Positions 1 to 7,272 of a stretch of DNA of 7,893 nt are shown here, in pieces. The stretch is from Methylobacteriaceae bacterium (lineage in GTDB: Bacteria; Pseudomonadota; Alphaproteobacteria; Rhizobiales; Beijerinckiaceae), in the NCBI GenBank assembly GCA_031272615.1, contig JAISTL010000222.1, forward strand, positions 1 through 7,893, written 5' to 3'. A model generated the notes under the pieces. It saw nothing but the letters and a program-made list of their open reading frames with translations. It searched no databases and was not told the DNA's origin. The position numbers were made by a program, and so were the translations under genes. How positions within the stretch are numbered: position 1 is the stretch's first letter; each line of letters opens with the position of its first letter.

Positions 1-516
1 TGCTTCAGCGCCGGTTCCTCCTTGACGTCGGCGCAACCTGCCCTAGATTTTTGCGCGGACCGGCCTGTGCAGTTCCGAATTCGTGTATTTTTGCTTATTT
101 CCTTGCCATAATCAGAATACACTCTTGCAAATTTCCAGCGATCTGCGAGTTGACGTAACGGAGCAATTACGAATTTTCACTAATCGTGTTCTTTATACTA
201 CACATTACGTAACTGAATTTCGGCATTTTGCGTCAAAATTAAAATAAAATCATTCCGTTGTCCAAACAATTAAACTTACGTAAGCATTGCATTTGCGAAA
301 AAGTGCAATCGCTACGCCCAGAAATACTTGAATTGTCAGTTTTTCAATAATATTAGGTATAGAATTTAACTATTATCACTTCAGGAGCCAAGTTTCCCTG
401 ATACACTAGTCTTTGACCTCCGTCCCAACCCGCCGGTATGGTCGAAGACTCGTCGCGCTTTAACGCTTTCAACAGTCATCCCGCGGGCGAACACCCGACA
501 ATCCGAGAGTCATCCC
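1..516. other. AT-rich intergenic region upstream of the autotransporter
   Basis: No gene is supported here. The first 50-80 bases are GC-rich and could be the edge of a neighbouring gene, but no frame is decisive. One plus frame runs from base 1 to a TAA at 109-111, and a minus frame through the first bases is also open. From about 60 to 420 the sequence is markedly AT-rich compared with the genes. It contains ACGTAA three times, at 153-158, 207-212 and 278-283, within TGACGTAACG, ATTACGTAAC and CTTACGTAAG. An AGGAG at 383-387 has no start codon at usable distance. The autotransporter frame is stop-free back to 370 but has no ATG, GTG or TTG between 370 and 517. Confidence 0.6.
328..356 (+). 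promoter_or_regulatory. weak candidate promoter for the autotransporter
   Basis: TTGAAT at 328-333 is separated by 17 bases from TATTAG at 351-356, giving partial matches to sigma-70 -35 and -10 boxes. An alternative pairing is TTGTCA (333-338) with TATAGA (358-363), but its 19-base spacing is long. Either would give a 5' leader of about 150 bases before the ATG at 517. This rests on sequence match alone in an AT-rich stretch, where chance matches are common. Confidence 0.25.
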
Positions 517-687
517 ATGATAGCCATCCGTCGGCCGTTGACGACCATCCGTTCCCTGAATACCCCCCGCCCGATTCGGCCCTGTGCCGGTCCGGCTCTC
601 CACCGGGCGCCGCTTGGCGCTCTCCGCCATTCCGTTGCCCTGCCCGTTGCCGCGATGCTGCTGGCGTGCTCCGGCGCCGCGCGGGCC
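517..687 (+). other. Signal-peptide region with extended n-region
   Basis: Residues 1-57 comprise about 38 residues rich in Arg and Pro, then the hydrophobic run SVALPVAAMLLA, then CSGAARA. The signal peptidase I cut is predicted after Ala57 (ARA, then TD). The run LLAC at 48-51 resembles a lipobox but has Leu at -2, so lipoprotein processing is possible but less likely. The n-region does not look like the conserved extended signal peptide region of enterobacterial autotransporters. Confidence 0.55.
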
Positions 688-3600
688 ACCGACGTGTCGG
701 GCACCTCGCCCACCGACTTGCAAACGGCGCTCAACGGCGGTGGAACCGTCGATTATGCCTCGAGCGGCACCTCGTTTGTCGGCGGTTCGGCCGACGCGGT
801 TTTTGTCACCATCGACAACACCACCCTGGAAGGAACAGGCTCGGGTGACCCGCTCGCCGCCGTCACCAGCGCCTCGTCATCGATTCTCTCCCAGGCCCGC
901 GCGCAGAAAACCGGCTCCGCCGCCGCCCTCACCTCGCTGGTCACATCCGGTACGGCGGGCATCGCCGTCCCTTCGGCATTTCCCGTTGTCACCAGTTCGG
1001 GCACACGCAACCACATCGGCGGCGCCGGCGACTGTTTCAACAACAACAACAAGCTGCTGGTCATTGACGACAACGTCACCGGCCTCACCCTCACCAAACT
1101 GCACATTGATTCGGTTACGGTCGTCTACACCGACATGCGTATTGTCAACGGCCTCATCGGCAACCGCAATTCCGAAGACAGCACCGCCTCCATGCGCGCC
1201 GTCACCGACAACGCCTTCACCAATCTGTCGGTGACCCTCGATTACAACGACAAAACATGGTATCTGGCCGGCGGCGGTGTTCTCGGCCTGCGCTCGACCG
1301 CCGGAACCGTCGAAATCAATGATGTTTCCGGCAACATTTTCAGCTCCATCAACGTCACCACCACCGGCACGCCGGAAAGCACATACCTCGAGGGCGGCGG
1401 CGTCATCGGCCTCGACGCCGTCTCCTCCCCGGCGGACAAGGTCGGCCATGCCAACCTCGAAACCCTGAAGGGCAATTATTTCACCTCCATTCACATCAAA
1501 TCCGACGATCTCGTTCTCGGCGGCGGCCTTGTCGGCGTCAACAACAACAGCCAGGATGACACGTCCAAGGTTCAGAACACAACCGATTACACCTATGCCC
1601 GCATCGGTTCGGCCACCAACAACATTTTCGCCGGCGACATCACCGTGAGCGCCGGCACTTCGCTGCGCGGCGGCGGCGTCATCGGCCTCAACGGTTTGAG
1701 CAATGCCTCGGTGGAACTGGGCACCCTCGCCGGCAACGTGTTTTCCGGCGTGACCGTTGACGCCGGCACGTTCATCCGCGGCGGCGGCATCGTCGGCCTC
1801 GCCTCCAACGACAACGACGTCGCCGACCTTTCCGGCCTCACCGAACCCGATGCCGGCGCCGACACCATCGAAAAGGACATGGCGACGCTGGCCGCCGCCC
1901 TGCAGCACGCGCCCGTCACCCTCACCAACGCCTCCGACAACCTGTTCCTCGATTTGACGGTCACCGCGGGCACGTCCATTGACGGCGGCGGCATCATCGG
2001 CCTGCGCTCGGGCAACGGTCTCGCCACGCTGGAGACGGCGAACAACAACATCTTCAAGGCCCAGACCGTCACCGTGACCAACGGGAGCCTCACCGGCGGC
2101 GGCATCATCGGCGTATCCTCGCAACAGGCGTCCATGGCCAAAACCGTCACCGGCAACTATTTTGACGGCGCCGTGATCAAAGTGTCCGGCGGCAACCTGC
2201 GCGGCGGCGGCCTTGTCGGCATCAGCACGGTTGACGGCTTCGCGATGTCCTCGACCATTTCCGACAACACCTTCACCGCGTCCACCGTCGATGTCTCCGG
2301 CCGCATCACCGGCGGCGGCTTCGTCGGCGCCGGCGCCGAAAACGGCGAGGCCGGGTTCGATACGCTCTCCGGCAACAGCTTCACCGGCGCCTCCGGCACG
2401 CCCACCGTCCATGCCGGCGCCGTCTGGGGCGGCGGCATCATCGGCGCCGGGTCGCTGGGCGGCAACGCCACCATCGCCACGATGCGCGCCAACATCTTCA
2501 AATCCCTCACTGTTGAAGCGGATCACCAGATCATGGGCGGAGGCATCATCGGCCTCAGGTCCGACACCATGGCCGCCATCGGCACGGTTTCCGCCGATAC
2601 CTTCAGCGGCAACACCATCAAGGCGGGCACCTATATTGACGGCGGCGGCATCATCGGCGTCACCGGCGCCTCGACGGCCGACCCGGTCGCCGGTATTCAA
2701 CGCATTGAAAACAGTGTGTTTTCCAACAACACCGTAACGGCCGCCAACGGCCATGTGCTCGGCGGCGCGGTTTACAGCTACGGCGCAGCCGGGGGCTTCG
2801 TCATCAGCGATTCCTCCTTCCTCAACAACACCTTCTCGGCGGCCATCGCCACCCCCGGCGATTATGACGGCACGCCTCCCGACGCCAAAGTCTACGGCAC
2901 CGTCACCGTCGACACCGGGTCCAACAACCCGCAAATCGCCGGGCAAACCCATGTTCTCACCCTGGAAGCGACATCGGGGCATTCGACGATCTTCCGCAAC
3001 AACGCCATCAGCGACGCCGGCGGCAACCGTTTCGTCTCCCTCTACTTCGGCATCACGCCGGAGCTGACCACCGATGAGGAGACCGCCAAAATCACCGTGA
3101 CGGCGGATCCGGCCGAAGCCGACGCGTCGCTGATTGTCGACGCCAAAAACGGCGGCACCGTCGCCCTTTACGACCCCATCGAGGTGAACCAGGATAACGG
3201 CAAAACCTTCAACATGGAGGTGAAGGGCAGCGGCGGCGACTTCATCTGGGGCGGCGACAACCGCGGGGTTGTCGACGCGCCGGGTGCGGTGACGCTGGAT
3301 GCCGGCAGCACCACCACCCTGCTGCAGCATATGTCGCTGGATGCCACCCGCCACGCCTTCAACCTCAATTCCGGCGGCAGGCTGAACGTCTCGGGCCGCA
3401 ACACCATGACGCTGCAATCGGCGTCGCTCAACGGCACCATGGACTTCAACCTCGACGGCACCACGGTGAACGATTCGTCCGACCCGCTGCTGACCATTCA
3501 TGCCCCGCAGCCCGACGTCTCCGTTTCCGGCGCGACGGTGGTTCTCAGCAATCTTTCCGCCGGCCGGCAGCTCACCGTCGGCGATGAGTTCTATCTCATC

Positions 3601-4716
3601 CGCACCGACGGCAACGCCTATCTTTCGGGCGATCCGGCCAACAATTCGGCCTATGTCCGCCAGGGGCTGACCATGGGCTACGATTTCATCATCGACAAAA
3701 AGCCGACCCGTGTCGGCGGAACCGATCAGTGGCTGGTCGCCCGGCTTGCCGAGCACAAGGCGGCGCGGGAAACCAAGTCGCTGCTCCAGGGCCACCGCGC
3801 CAGCCTCGATTTCTTCGGACAGCGCTCCAGCTGGCTGGCCGACCACAGCTATCAATCCGCCGACATGGCGTTTTCCACCGTCGGGCCGGAGAAAAACTGG
3901 GTTCCCTTCGGCGGGGTCGACGCGTCGTGGTCCCACACCAACAAAGACGGCCGTGTCGATGTGCGCGGCGTCAACCTGATGGCGGGGGTGGCCGCCCGTC
4001 ACCGCGGCGACAGGAGTGATCAGCTTTACGGTCTCTATCTCGAGGGCGGCGTCGCCGATTATACCACCCGCGATGTGTTCCCGGGCACCATCAACCCGCT
4101 GATTCGCGGCCATGGCGTCATCCGCTACATCGGCCCCGGCATCATGGCGCGGCAGGAATGGCACAACGGCTTCCGCCTCGAGGGGTCGCTGCGCGGCGGC
4201 TGGGCTGACAGAACCTACCGCTCCGATGATTACCGCGACGCCAACGGCACCGCCGCGGCTTATGATTTCAAGCACAGCTATGTCGCCGCCCATGTCGGCG
4301 CCGGCTACACTTGGAAGCTGGACGACAAAAACTCCATCGACTTCACCGGGCGCACCTATTATTTCCGCCAGTCCGGCGGCAACGCCACCTTGAGCACCGG
4401 CGAGCCGATCCATTTCGCCCACGCCGAATCCCGCAAGGTGCGGGCCGGGGCGCGTTACATCCATAAGCGGGATGAGCGCACCGAGTTTTACGCCGGCGCG
4501 GCGGTGGAATACGAGTTTGACGGCGCCGTGCGCGGAAGCGCCCGCGGCTTTGCCTTTGACCCGATCAAGGGCCGCGGCGCGTCGGGGGTGTTTGATGTCG
4601 GCCTCATCGTGCGGCCGTTGAAAGACAAGCGCTTCTCCGCCGAAATCGGCATTCAGGCCTATGTCGGCCGGGTCAAGGGCGTCACCGCCGGTATTCGCCT
4701 CGGCTGGCAGTTTTGA
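517..4716 (+). CDS. Autotransporter (type Va) with GGG(I/V)IG-repeat passenger and C-terminal beta-barrel
   Basis: The 1399-residue protein is a probable surface-displayed or secreted autotransporter. Residues 1-57 form a signal peptide with an unusually long basic n-region, a hydrophobic core (about 40-50) and a likely cut after ARA (57). Residues 250-755 hold about 13 units centred on GGG(I/V)(I/V)G, most 35-42 residues apart, each preceded by N-x-F and V-x-A-G-T-like strands; this suggests a beta-solenoid. Residues 950-1040 resemble an autochaperone segment (SGATVVL, YLIRTD). Residues 1075-1110 look helical, as the strand-threading linker does, and about 1115-1399 form alternating amphipathic strands ending in Trp-Gln-Phe, the typical outer-membrane C-terminus. 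ATG 517 is the first possible start: the frame has no earlier start codon back to the stop at 367. Its Shine-Dalgarno (GAGAG) is weak. The passenger carries no recognisable protease, lipase or pectinase motif, so adhesion or aggregation is only a guess. Confidence 0.9.
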   Translation: MIAIRRPLTTIRSLNTPRPIRPCAGPALHRAPLGALRHSVALPVAAMLLACSGAARATDVSGTSPTDLQTALNGGGTVDYASSGTSFVGGSADAVFVTIDNTTLEGTGSGDPLAAVTSASSSILSQARAQKTGSAAALTSLVTSGTAGIAVPSAFPVVTSSGTRNHIGGAGDCFNNNNKLLVIDDNVTGLTLTKLHIDSVTVVYTDMRIVNGLIGNRNSEDSTASMRAVTDNAFTNLSVTLDYNDKTWYLAGGGVLGLRSTAGTVEINDVSGNIFSSINVTTTGTPESTYLEGGGVIGLDAVSSPADKVGHANLETLKGNYFTSIHIKSDDLVLGGGLVGVNNNSQDDTSKVQNTTDYTYARIGSATNNIFAGDITVSAGTSLRGGGVIGLNGLSNASVELGTLAGNVFSGVTVDAGTFIRGGGIVGLASNDNDVADLSGLTEPDAGADTIEKDMATLAAALQHAPVTLTNASDNLFLDLTVTAGTSIDGGGIIGLRSGNGLATLETANNNIFKAQTVTVTNGSLTGGGIIGVSSQQASMAKTVTGNYFDGAVIKVSGGNLRGGGLVGISTVDGFAMSSTISDNTFTASTVDVSGRITGGGFVGAGAENGEAGFDTLSGNSFTGASGTPTVHAGAVWGGGIIGAGSLGGNATIATMRANIFKSLTVEADHQIMGGGIIGLRSDTMAAIGTVSADTFSGNTIKAGTYIDGGGIIGVTGASTADPVAGIQRIENSVFSNNTVTAANGHVLGGAVYSYGAAGGFVISDSSFLNNTFSAAIATPGDYDGTPPDAKVYGTVTVDTGSNNPQIAGQTHVLTLEATSGHSTIFRNNAISDAGGNRFVSLYFGITPELTTDEETAKITVTADPAEADASLIVDAKNGGTVALYDPIEVNQDNGKTFNMEVKGSGGDFIWGGDNRGVVDAPGAVTLDAGSTTTLLQHMSLDATRHAFNLNSGGRLNVSGRNTMTLQSASLNGTMDFNLDGTTVNDSSDPLLTIHAPQPDVSVSGATVVLSNLSAGRQLTVGDEFYLIRTDGNAYLSGDPANNSAYVRQGLTMGYDFIIDKKPTRVGGTDQWLVARLAEHKAARETKSLLQGHRASLDFFGQRSSWLADHSYQSADMAFSTVGPEKNWVPFGGVDASWSHTNKDGRVDVRGVNLMAGVAARHRGDRSDQLYGLYLEGGVADYTTRDVFPGTINPLIRGHGVIRYIGPGIMARQEWHNGFRLEGSLRGGWADRTYRSDDYRDANGTAAAYDFKHSYVAAHVGAGYTWKLDDKNSIDFTGRTYYFRQSGGNATLSTGEPIHFAHAESRKVRAGARYIHKRDERTEFYAGAAVEYEFDGAVRGSARGFAFDPIKGRGASGVFDVGLIVRPLKDKRFSAEIGIQAYVGRVKGVTAGIRLGWQF
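1264..2781 (+). repeat. In-gene repeats encoding GGG(I/V)(I/V)G passenger units
   Basis: The coded GGG motifs begin at residues 252, 293, 335, 385, 422, 490, 527, 563, 599, 638, 674 and 709, with a degenerate GGAVYSYG at 749. The spacings are 41, 42, 50, 37, 68, 37, 36, 36, 39, 36, 35 and 40. The DNA core is close to GGCGGCGGCATCATCGGC and recurs in many units, while flanking codons have diverged. Two long spacings (50 and 68) hold inserted segments, one rich in Asp/Glu (about 436-455). This pattern suggests old internal duplication of a single strand-turn-strand unit with a period near 36 residues. Confidence 0.85.
3859..4713 (+). other. Autotransporter beta-barrel translocator domain
   Basis: Residues about 1115-1399 show repeated 9-12-residue amphipathic strands separated by charged turns, such as LYGLYLEGGVADY, FRLEGSLRGGWADRTY, FYAGAAVEYEF and GIRLGWQF. 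The final residue is Phe, the signal read by the BAM complex. The size, near 280 residues, fits the 12-strand autotransporter barrel family. The domain boundary is estimated by eye. Confidence 0.85.
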
Positions 4717-4724
4717 CAACGAAA

Positions 4725-4747
4725 GGGCGGGCACTTGAGGCCCGCCC
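4725..4747. terminator. GC hairpin between convergent genes
   Basis: GGGCGGGC (4725-4732) and GCCCGCCC (4740-4747) form a perfect 8-bp stem with a 7-nt loop, 8 bases after the autotransporter stop. Read on the minus strand, the stem is followed by TTTCGTT, so it best fits an intrinsic terminator for the SH3 gene. On the plus strand no T-run follows, so for the autotransporter it may only stabilise the mRNA 3' end. A weaker hairpin (4761-4777) lies beside it. Confidence 0.6.
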
Positions 4748-4777
4748 CCGACATCCCGCTCGAAACGGGCGTTTTCG

Positions 4778-5347
4778 TTACGGCCTGCGGCCGGGGCCGG
4801 CAAAGGCAGGCCGCGGCGGACGACCGGGCAACGTCACCGGACGCTGCGGGCCGGCGCCCGCCGCCGGAGGCCTGGGCTTGCCGGGCACAGCGGGTGCCGC
4901 CGGCTTACCGGGCGCGGCGGGCGGACGAACGCCCGGACGCGGGGCGCCGAACCGGTTGTTCCAATACGTCCGGTTGTTGTAGAACGGCCGCGTGCGGTAA
5001 TGGCGGCCCCAATACCTGTCCAGATTGAAGGTGATCAGCGGAATGGAGAGCGCCGCGTACAGGCCCGGCGTCAACCCCGTGCGCCGGTTGTTGTAGGTGA
5101 TCTGGATATAGTTGTGGGACATCCAGCCGCGCAGGCCGCCGTAAGAGACGTCGCACCAGGGAATGTCGTTGAGGCAGCCGCGGATATTCAGCGGCGAACC
5201 CGCCGGAACGGTATCGACAACCGGATAGCCCGTTCCCGGGCCGGATCTCAGATTGACATTGCCCGTGGTAAAGCCGTTGGCCGCCATCGCGCCGGCAGGA
5301 GCCAGCAGAGCCGCCATAAAGACGCATGTTTTCAATAACTTGTTCAT
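4778..5347 (-). CDS. Secreted SH3-domain (SH3_3 type) protein with Pro/Gly/Arg-rich tail
   Basis: This is a 189-residue exported protein of unknown exact role. Residues 1-22 are a clear signal peptide (MNKLLKTCVF... ending AMA). Residues about 25-83 form a bacterial SH3 domain with the usual N-L-R-S-G-P-G-T-x-Y-P-V motif, the pair C58/C65 likely disulfide-bonded in the periplasm, and the closing RGWM-x-x-x-Y-I strand. A YWG-x-x-Y and Asn/Tyr/Arg-rich stretch follows (about 110-132), then a low-complexity tail (135-189) with APGKP/VPGKP motifs. Bacterial SH3 domains commonly bind peptidoglycan or peptides, so a cell-wall role is inferred. The start at 5347 is chosen because it has a signal peptide directly after it and a GGAG (5354-5357) 6 bases upstream. 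The frame extends 56 codons further upstream to 5515, but that part lacks a good ribosome site and would bury the signal peptide. It is convergent with the autotransporter. Confidence 0.85.
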   Translation of the reverse strand: MNKLLKTCVFMAALLAPAGAMAANGFTTGNVNLRSGPGTGYPVVDTVPAGSPLNIRGCLNDIPWCDVSYGGLRGWMSHNYIQITYNNRRTGLTPGLYAALSIPLITFNLDRYWGRHYRTRPFYNNRTYWNNRFGAPRPGVRPPAAPGKPAAPAVPGKPRPPAAGAGPQRPVTLPGRPPRPAFAGPGRRP

Positions 5348-5353
5348 TGTTAG

Positions 5354-5360
5354 CTCCGGA
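5354..5360 (-). promoter_or_regulatory. Ribosome binding site deciding the SH3 gene start
   Basis: TCCGGAG on the minus strand places GGAG 6 bases before the ATG at 5347. It supports this start over the in-frame ATG at 5515. Confidence 0.65.
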
Positions 5361-5444
5361 AATACTGTTATCGGGTCCCTTGATTGTACTGATGCAAATC
5401 CCCCATGAACCCGAGTGGGAGTGTTTGCCTTGGCTGACATCCGA

Positions 5445-5483
5445 TGAACTATCCGATCGCCGTGACGAAAATAAGATAGTTCA
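5445..5483. repeat. 9-bp inverted repeat upstream of the SH3 gene
   Basis: TGAACTATC (5445-5453) and GATAGTTCA (5475-5483) are a perfect 9-bp inverted pair separated by 21 bases, so the half-site centres are 30 bp apart, about three helical turns. It lies roughly 100-135 bp upstream of the SH3 start and about 80 bp past the amidase stop. It could be a two-site operator for the SH3 gene or a stem in the amidase 3' untranslated region. No T-run follows on either strand, so a terminator is unlikely. Confidence 0.45.
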
Positions 5484-5560
5484 AGGTGAAACAAAGGCAA
5501 GTGCGGCAATTTCATGGCATGGGGATAAATGGTAAATTCCCCGCAGGCAAAAACAGAGAC

Positions 5561-6334
5561 TCACAGATGTTTTACGAGTTCATCAAGGGCCGCAAGCGTC
5601 CCGGCATCCGCCAGCCCGTCGACGCGGACGGGGTGGAAGTGGCGCTGGAACGCCCGGATGACGTTCCGTGTTTGGGAATCGAAACAATTTGTTACAATAA
5701 TTTCGTAGCCTGCCGCCGCCAGTTTGCGCTGAATCTCCCCCACCATCGCCCCGGATGACACCCCTTCCGCAGGCGCCGGGTTCCGTGATTCGCGACTCAG
5801 CGGAATCGGCAGCCCGAGCCCTGCGGCAAACAACCTGGGCCACGGAAAGTGTTCGCCCGGATCGGCCTTGCGCTGCGGGGCGATGTCCGAATGCCCCAAA
5901 ACCCGGGTGGCGGCGATACCGCGGCGCCTGACGATATCCGCCGCAAGCGCGATGACGGCCTCGATCTGCCGCCCGGGATACGGCGGCGGCACGGCGTCCC
6001 GCTCCGGATAATTATGGCCGCGGTTGCCGATCTCGATGCCGATGGACGAAGAATTGACATCGCGCACGTTGTGCCACGAACCCGCCCCGGCGTGCCAGGC
6101 GCGGCATGATTCGCCGACAAGCTGCACCACGACGCCGTCCTCCCGCACCAGGTAATGGCTGGACACCTTGGAGTCCGGGTCACTGAGCCGCCGCAGCGCT
6201 TCGTCGTCGTCGTCCATGCCGGTGTAGTGCAGCAGCACCATATCCACCCCGCACCCCGCCGCCCGTTCGTCAAAATTCGGCGACGGCACGAGCTCCGTCA
6301 CGCACGCGCTGTCCGGAACGAGAGTGCCGCGCAT
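5561..6334 (-). CDS. N-acetylmuramoyl-L-alanine amidase (Amidase_2, AmiD/AmpD type) with C-terminal peptidoglycan-binding domain
   Basis: The 257-residue zinc amidase would cleave the bond between N-acetylmuramic acid and the L-Ala of the peptide stem. The Amidase_2 domain spans about 12-170. Probable zinc ligands are H36 (LLHYTG), H148 (LGHSDI) and D158 (KADPG); E101 (GIEIGN) and K156 fit the catalytic positions of AmiD. Other family marks are S-S-H-Y-L-V (58-63) and A-W-H-A-G (79-83). A PG_binding_1 domain follows at about 193-255 (IQRKLAAAGY, FDSQTRNVIRAFQ, VDGLADAGTLAAL). No signal peptide is visible, so it may act in the cytoplasm in muropeptide recycling like AmpD; export by another route cannot be excluded. 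The ATG at 6334 lies 3 bases after the stop of the WYL regulator and has only a weak Shine-Dalgarno, suggesting translation coupled to that gene. Confidence 0.9.
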   Translation of the reverse strand: MRGTLVPDSACVTELVPSPNFDERAAGCGVDMVLLHYTGMDDDDEALRRLSDPDSKVSSHYLVREDGVVVQLVGESCRAWHAGAGSWHNVRDVNSSSIGIEIGNRGHNYPERDAVPPPYPGRQIEAVIALAADIVRRRGIAATRVLGHSDIAPQRKADPGEHFPWPRLFAAGLGLPIPLSRESRNPAPAEGVSSGAMVGEIQRKLAAAGYEIIVTNCFDSQTRNVIRAFQRHFHPVRVDGLADAGTLAALDELVKHL

Positions 6335-6337
6335 CGC

Positions 6338-7204
6338 TCAGCGTGTTCCCAATTGTTTTAGGGCGGCGTCATAGGCCTGGCGGTTGGCGACGACCACCGG
6401 AGTCCCCCGCGGGTCACCGTCGTCCGCCGGTTTGTCGAGCCCCATATGCCGGTTGAAATAATAGAGAAAGGCCTGGCGCACCCGCAGCGTCGCCGCGCCG
6501 TCGCGCATGTCGTAATCCCGCGCGATGACGCTTTGCTGCGCCGGGCTGAGGCGCGGATTGGGAATGAGCTTCACGTCCACCAGCTTCCGCCAGCACGAAT
6601 CATCGGCGCCGTCGAAAAGCGACGGCTGCAGGTCCCGCGTGCCCATGATCCGGGAAATGATGAAATCCTTGAAGCTCGAGCTGATGTGGCACCAGGCGCG
6701 CACATGCCAGCGGAACCCGTCAAACCCGAAGGCGTGGGGGCTGATGCGCCGCCAGATGGGCTCCGGCCGTTCGGCGCTCATCGATTGGTACAGGATTTCC
6801 ACCGAAGCCTTTTCGCGCACGGCTTCGACGATGACCCTCAGCGCCGAGGCGTCAATCGGCCGGCGCGGCACCGGCATGGCATAAACCGGCAGGACCGGGC
6901 CCGATTCCCCGCCGACGGCCTCCTGCCCGGCCAACCGGGTGAGAAAACCGACGGGGTCCGGCTTCAGATAGGCCGGAGTGAAGGCGGCGGTCGGCACATA
7001 ACGCTTCTTGTGCTTGTCGTACACCGTGTTGTTGGGGTGCAGCTCCTGGTATTGGGTGAGATCCTTCGATGCCTGGGGAACGGAGACGCCGAAATGCGAA
7101 ATGAGATCGCCGCGATTGACCCCGCCGTCCCAAAACAGCTTAAATTCAAGGAATTCGAGCCGGCGTTCGTTGCTCCACCGCAGGTCTGATTGGGCGCCTG
7201 ACAT
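6338..7204 (-). CDS. WYL-domain transcriptional regulator, BrxR/CapW-like
   Basis: A 288-residue DNA-binding regulator. Residues about 10-75 form a winged helix (NERRLEFLEFKLFWDGGVNRGDLISHFGVSVPQASKDL, given here in part only: S-V-P-Q-A-S is the recognition helix start), then Y-Q-E-L and Y-D-K-H-K-K-R-Y for the wing. Residues about 118-190 are the WYL domain, with RISPHAFGFDGFRWHVRAWC and the closing FIISRI strand. Residues about 205-285 correspond to the C-terminal dimerisation (WCX) domain. From memory, this order, the length and the N-terminal wording match the BrxR/CapW family, homodimeric repressors often found beside phage-defence operons, whose WYL domain is thought to sense a ligand. 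The start at 7204 is preferred over the in-frame ATG at 7288, since GGAGG lies 7 bases ahead of it and the longer version adds 28 unrelated residues. It probably heads an operon with the amidase and controls its own dyad. Confidence 0.88.
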   Translation of the reverse strand: MSGAQSDLRWSNERRLEFLEFKLFWDGGVNRGDLISHFGVSVPQASKDLTQYQELHPNNTVYDKHKKRYVPTAAFTPAYLKPDPVGFLTRLAGQEAVGGESGPVLPVYAMPVPRRPIDASALRVIVEAVREKASVEILYQSMSAERPEPIWRRISPHAFGFDGFRWHVRAWCHISSSFKDFIISRIMGTRDLQPSLFDGADDSCWRKLVDVKLIPNPRLSPAQQSVIARDYDMRDGAATLRVRQAFLYYFNRHMGLDKPADDGDPRGTPVVVANRQAYDAALKQLGTR

Positions 7205-7211
7205 TATTTTT

Positions 7212-7216
7212 CCTCC
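7212..7216 (-). promoter_or_regulatory. Strong ribosome binding site of the WYL regulator
   Basis: A perfect GGAGG on the minus strand, 7 bases before ATG 7204, is the strongest Shine-Dalgarno seen in the window and decides the start. Confidence 0.85.
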
Positions 7217-7232
7217 ATAGCGAAATACCCTG

Positions 7233-7261
7233 TTGACATAATAACTATACGGGTATATATA
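7233..7261 (+). promoter_or_regulatory. Candidate rightward promoter facing the HTH reading frame
   Basis: A perfect TTGACA (7233-7238) is followed after 17 bases by TATATA (7256-7261). Transcription would begin near 7268, within or beside the TGGATAT dyad, and run toward the plus-strand frame that opens at 7315. The two promoters overlap face to face, an arrangement often used for mutual or autoregulated control. AT-richness makes chance -10 matches easy, but the -35 box is exact. Confidence 0.45.
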
Positions 7262-7272
7262 AAAATTGTGGA
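7244..7272 (-). promoter_or_regulatory. Candidate promoter of the WYL-amidase operon
   Basis: On the minus strand, TCCACA (7272-7267) is followed after 17 bases by TATAGT (7249-7244), giving 4/6 and 5/6 matches to sigma-70 boxes. Transcription would start near 7237 and leave a short leader containing the GGAGG. Its -35 box overlaps the TGGATAT dyad. Confidence 0.4.

Noticed and set aside
383..387. AGGAG as the ribosome site of a leader peptide
   Set aside because: No ATG, GTG or TTG lies within usable distance downstream.
438..848. Plus-strand 136-codon frame overlapping the start of the autotransporter
   Set aside because: It is rich in Arg, Pro and Ser, has no domain, has no ribosome site, and overlaps the better-supported frame.
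877..4803. A 1308-codon minus-strand open frame opposite the autotransporter
   Set aside because: It mirrors the autotransporter codons (GGC, GCC, ACC, AAC), whose complements give no stops. Its product is a monotonous Gly/Ala/Asp/Val string with no domain, while the plus frame has a signal peptide, repeats and a barrel.
5348..5515. 56-codon N-terminal extension of the SH3 protein
   Set aside because: The internal ATG at 5347 has a GGAG at proper spacing and is followed directly by a normal signal peptide.
5521..5542. GGGGA ... TCCCC stem as terminator of the amidase
   Set aside because: Only 5 bp pair, the inner bases do not match, and no T-run follows on the minus strand.
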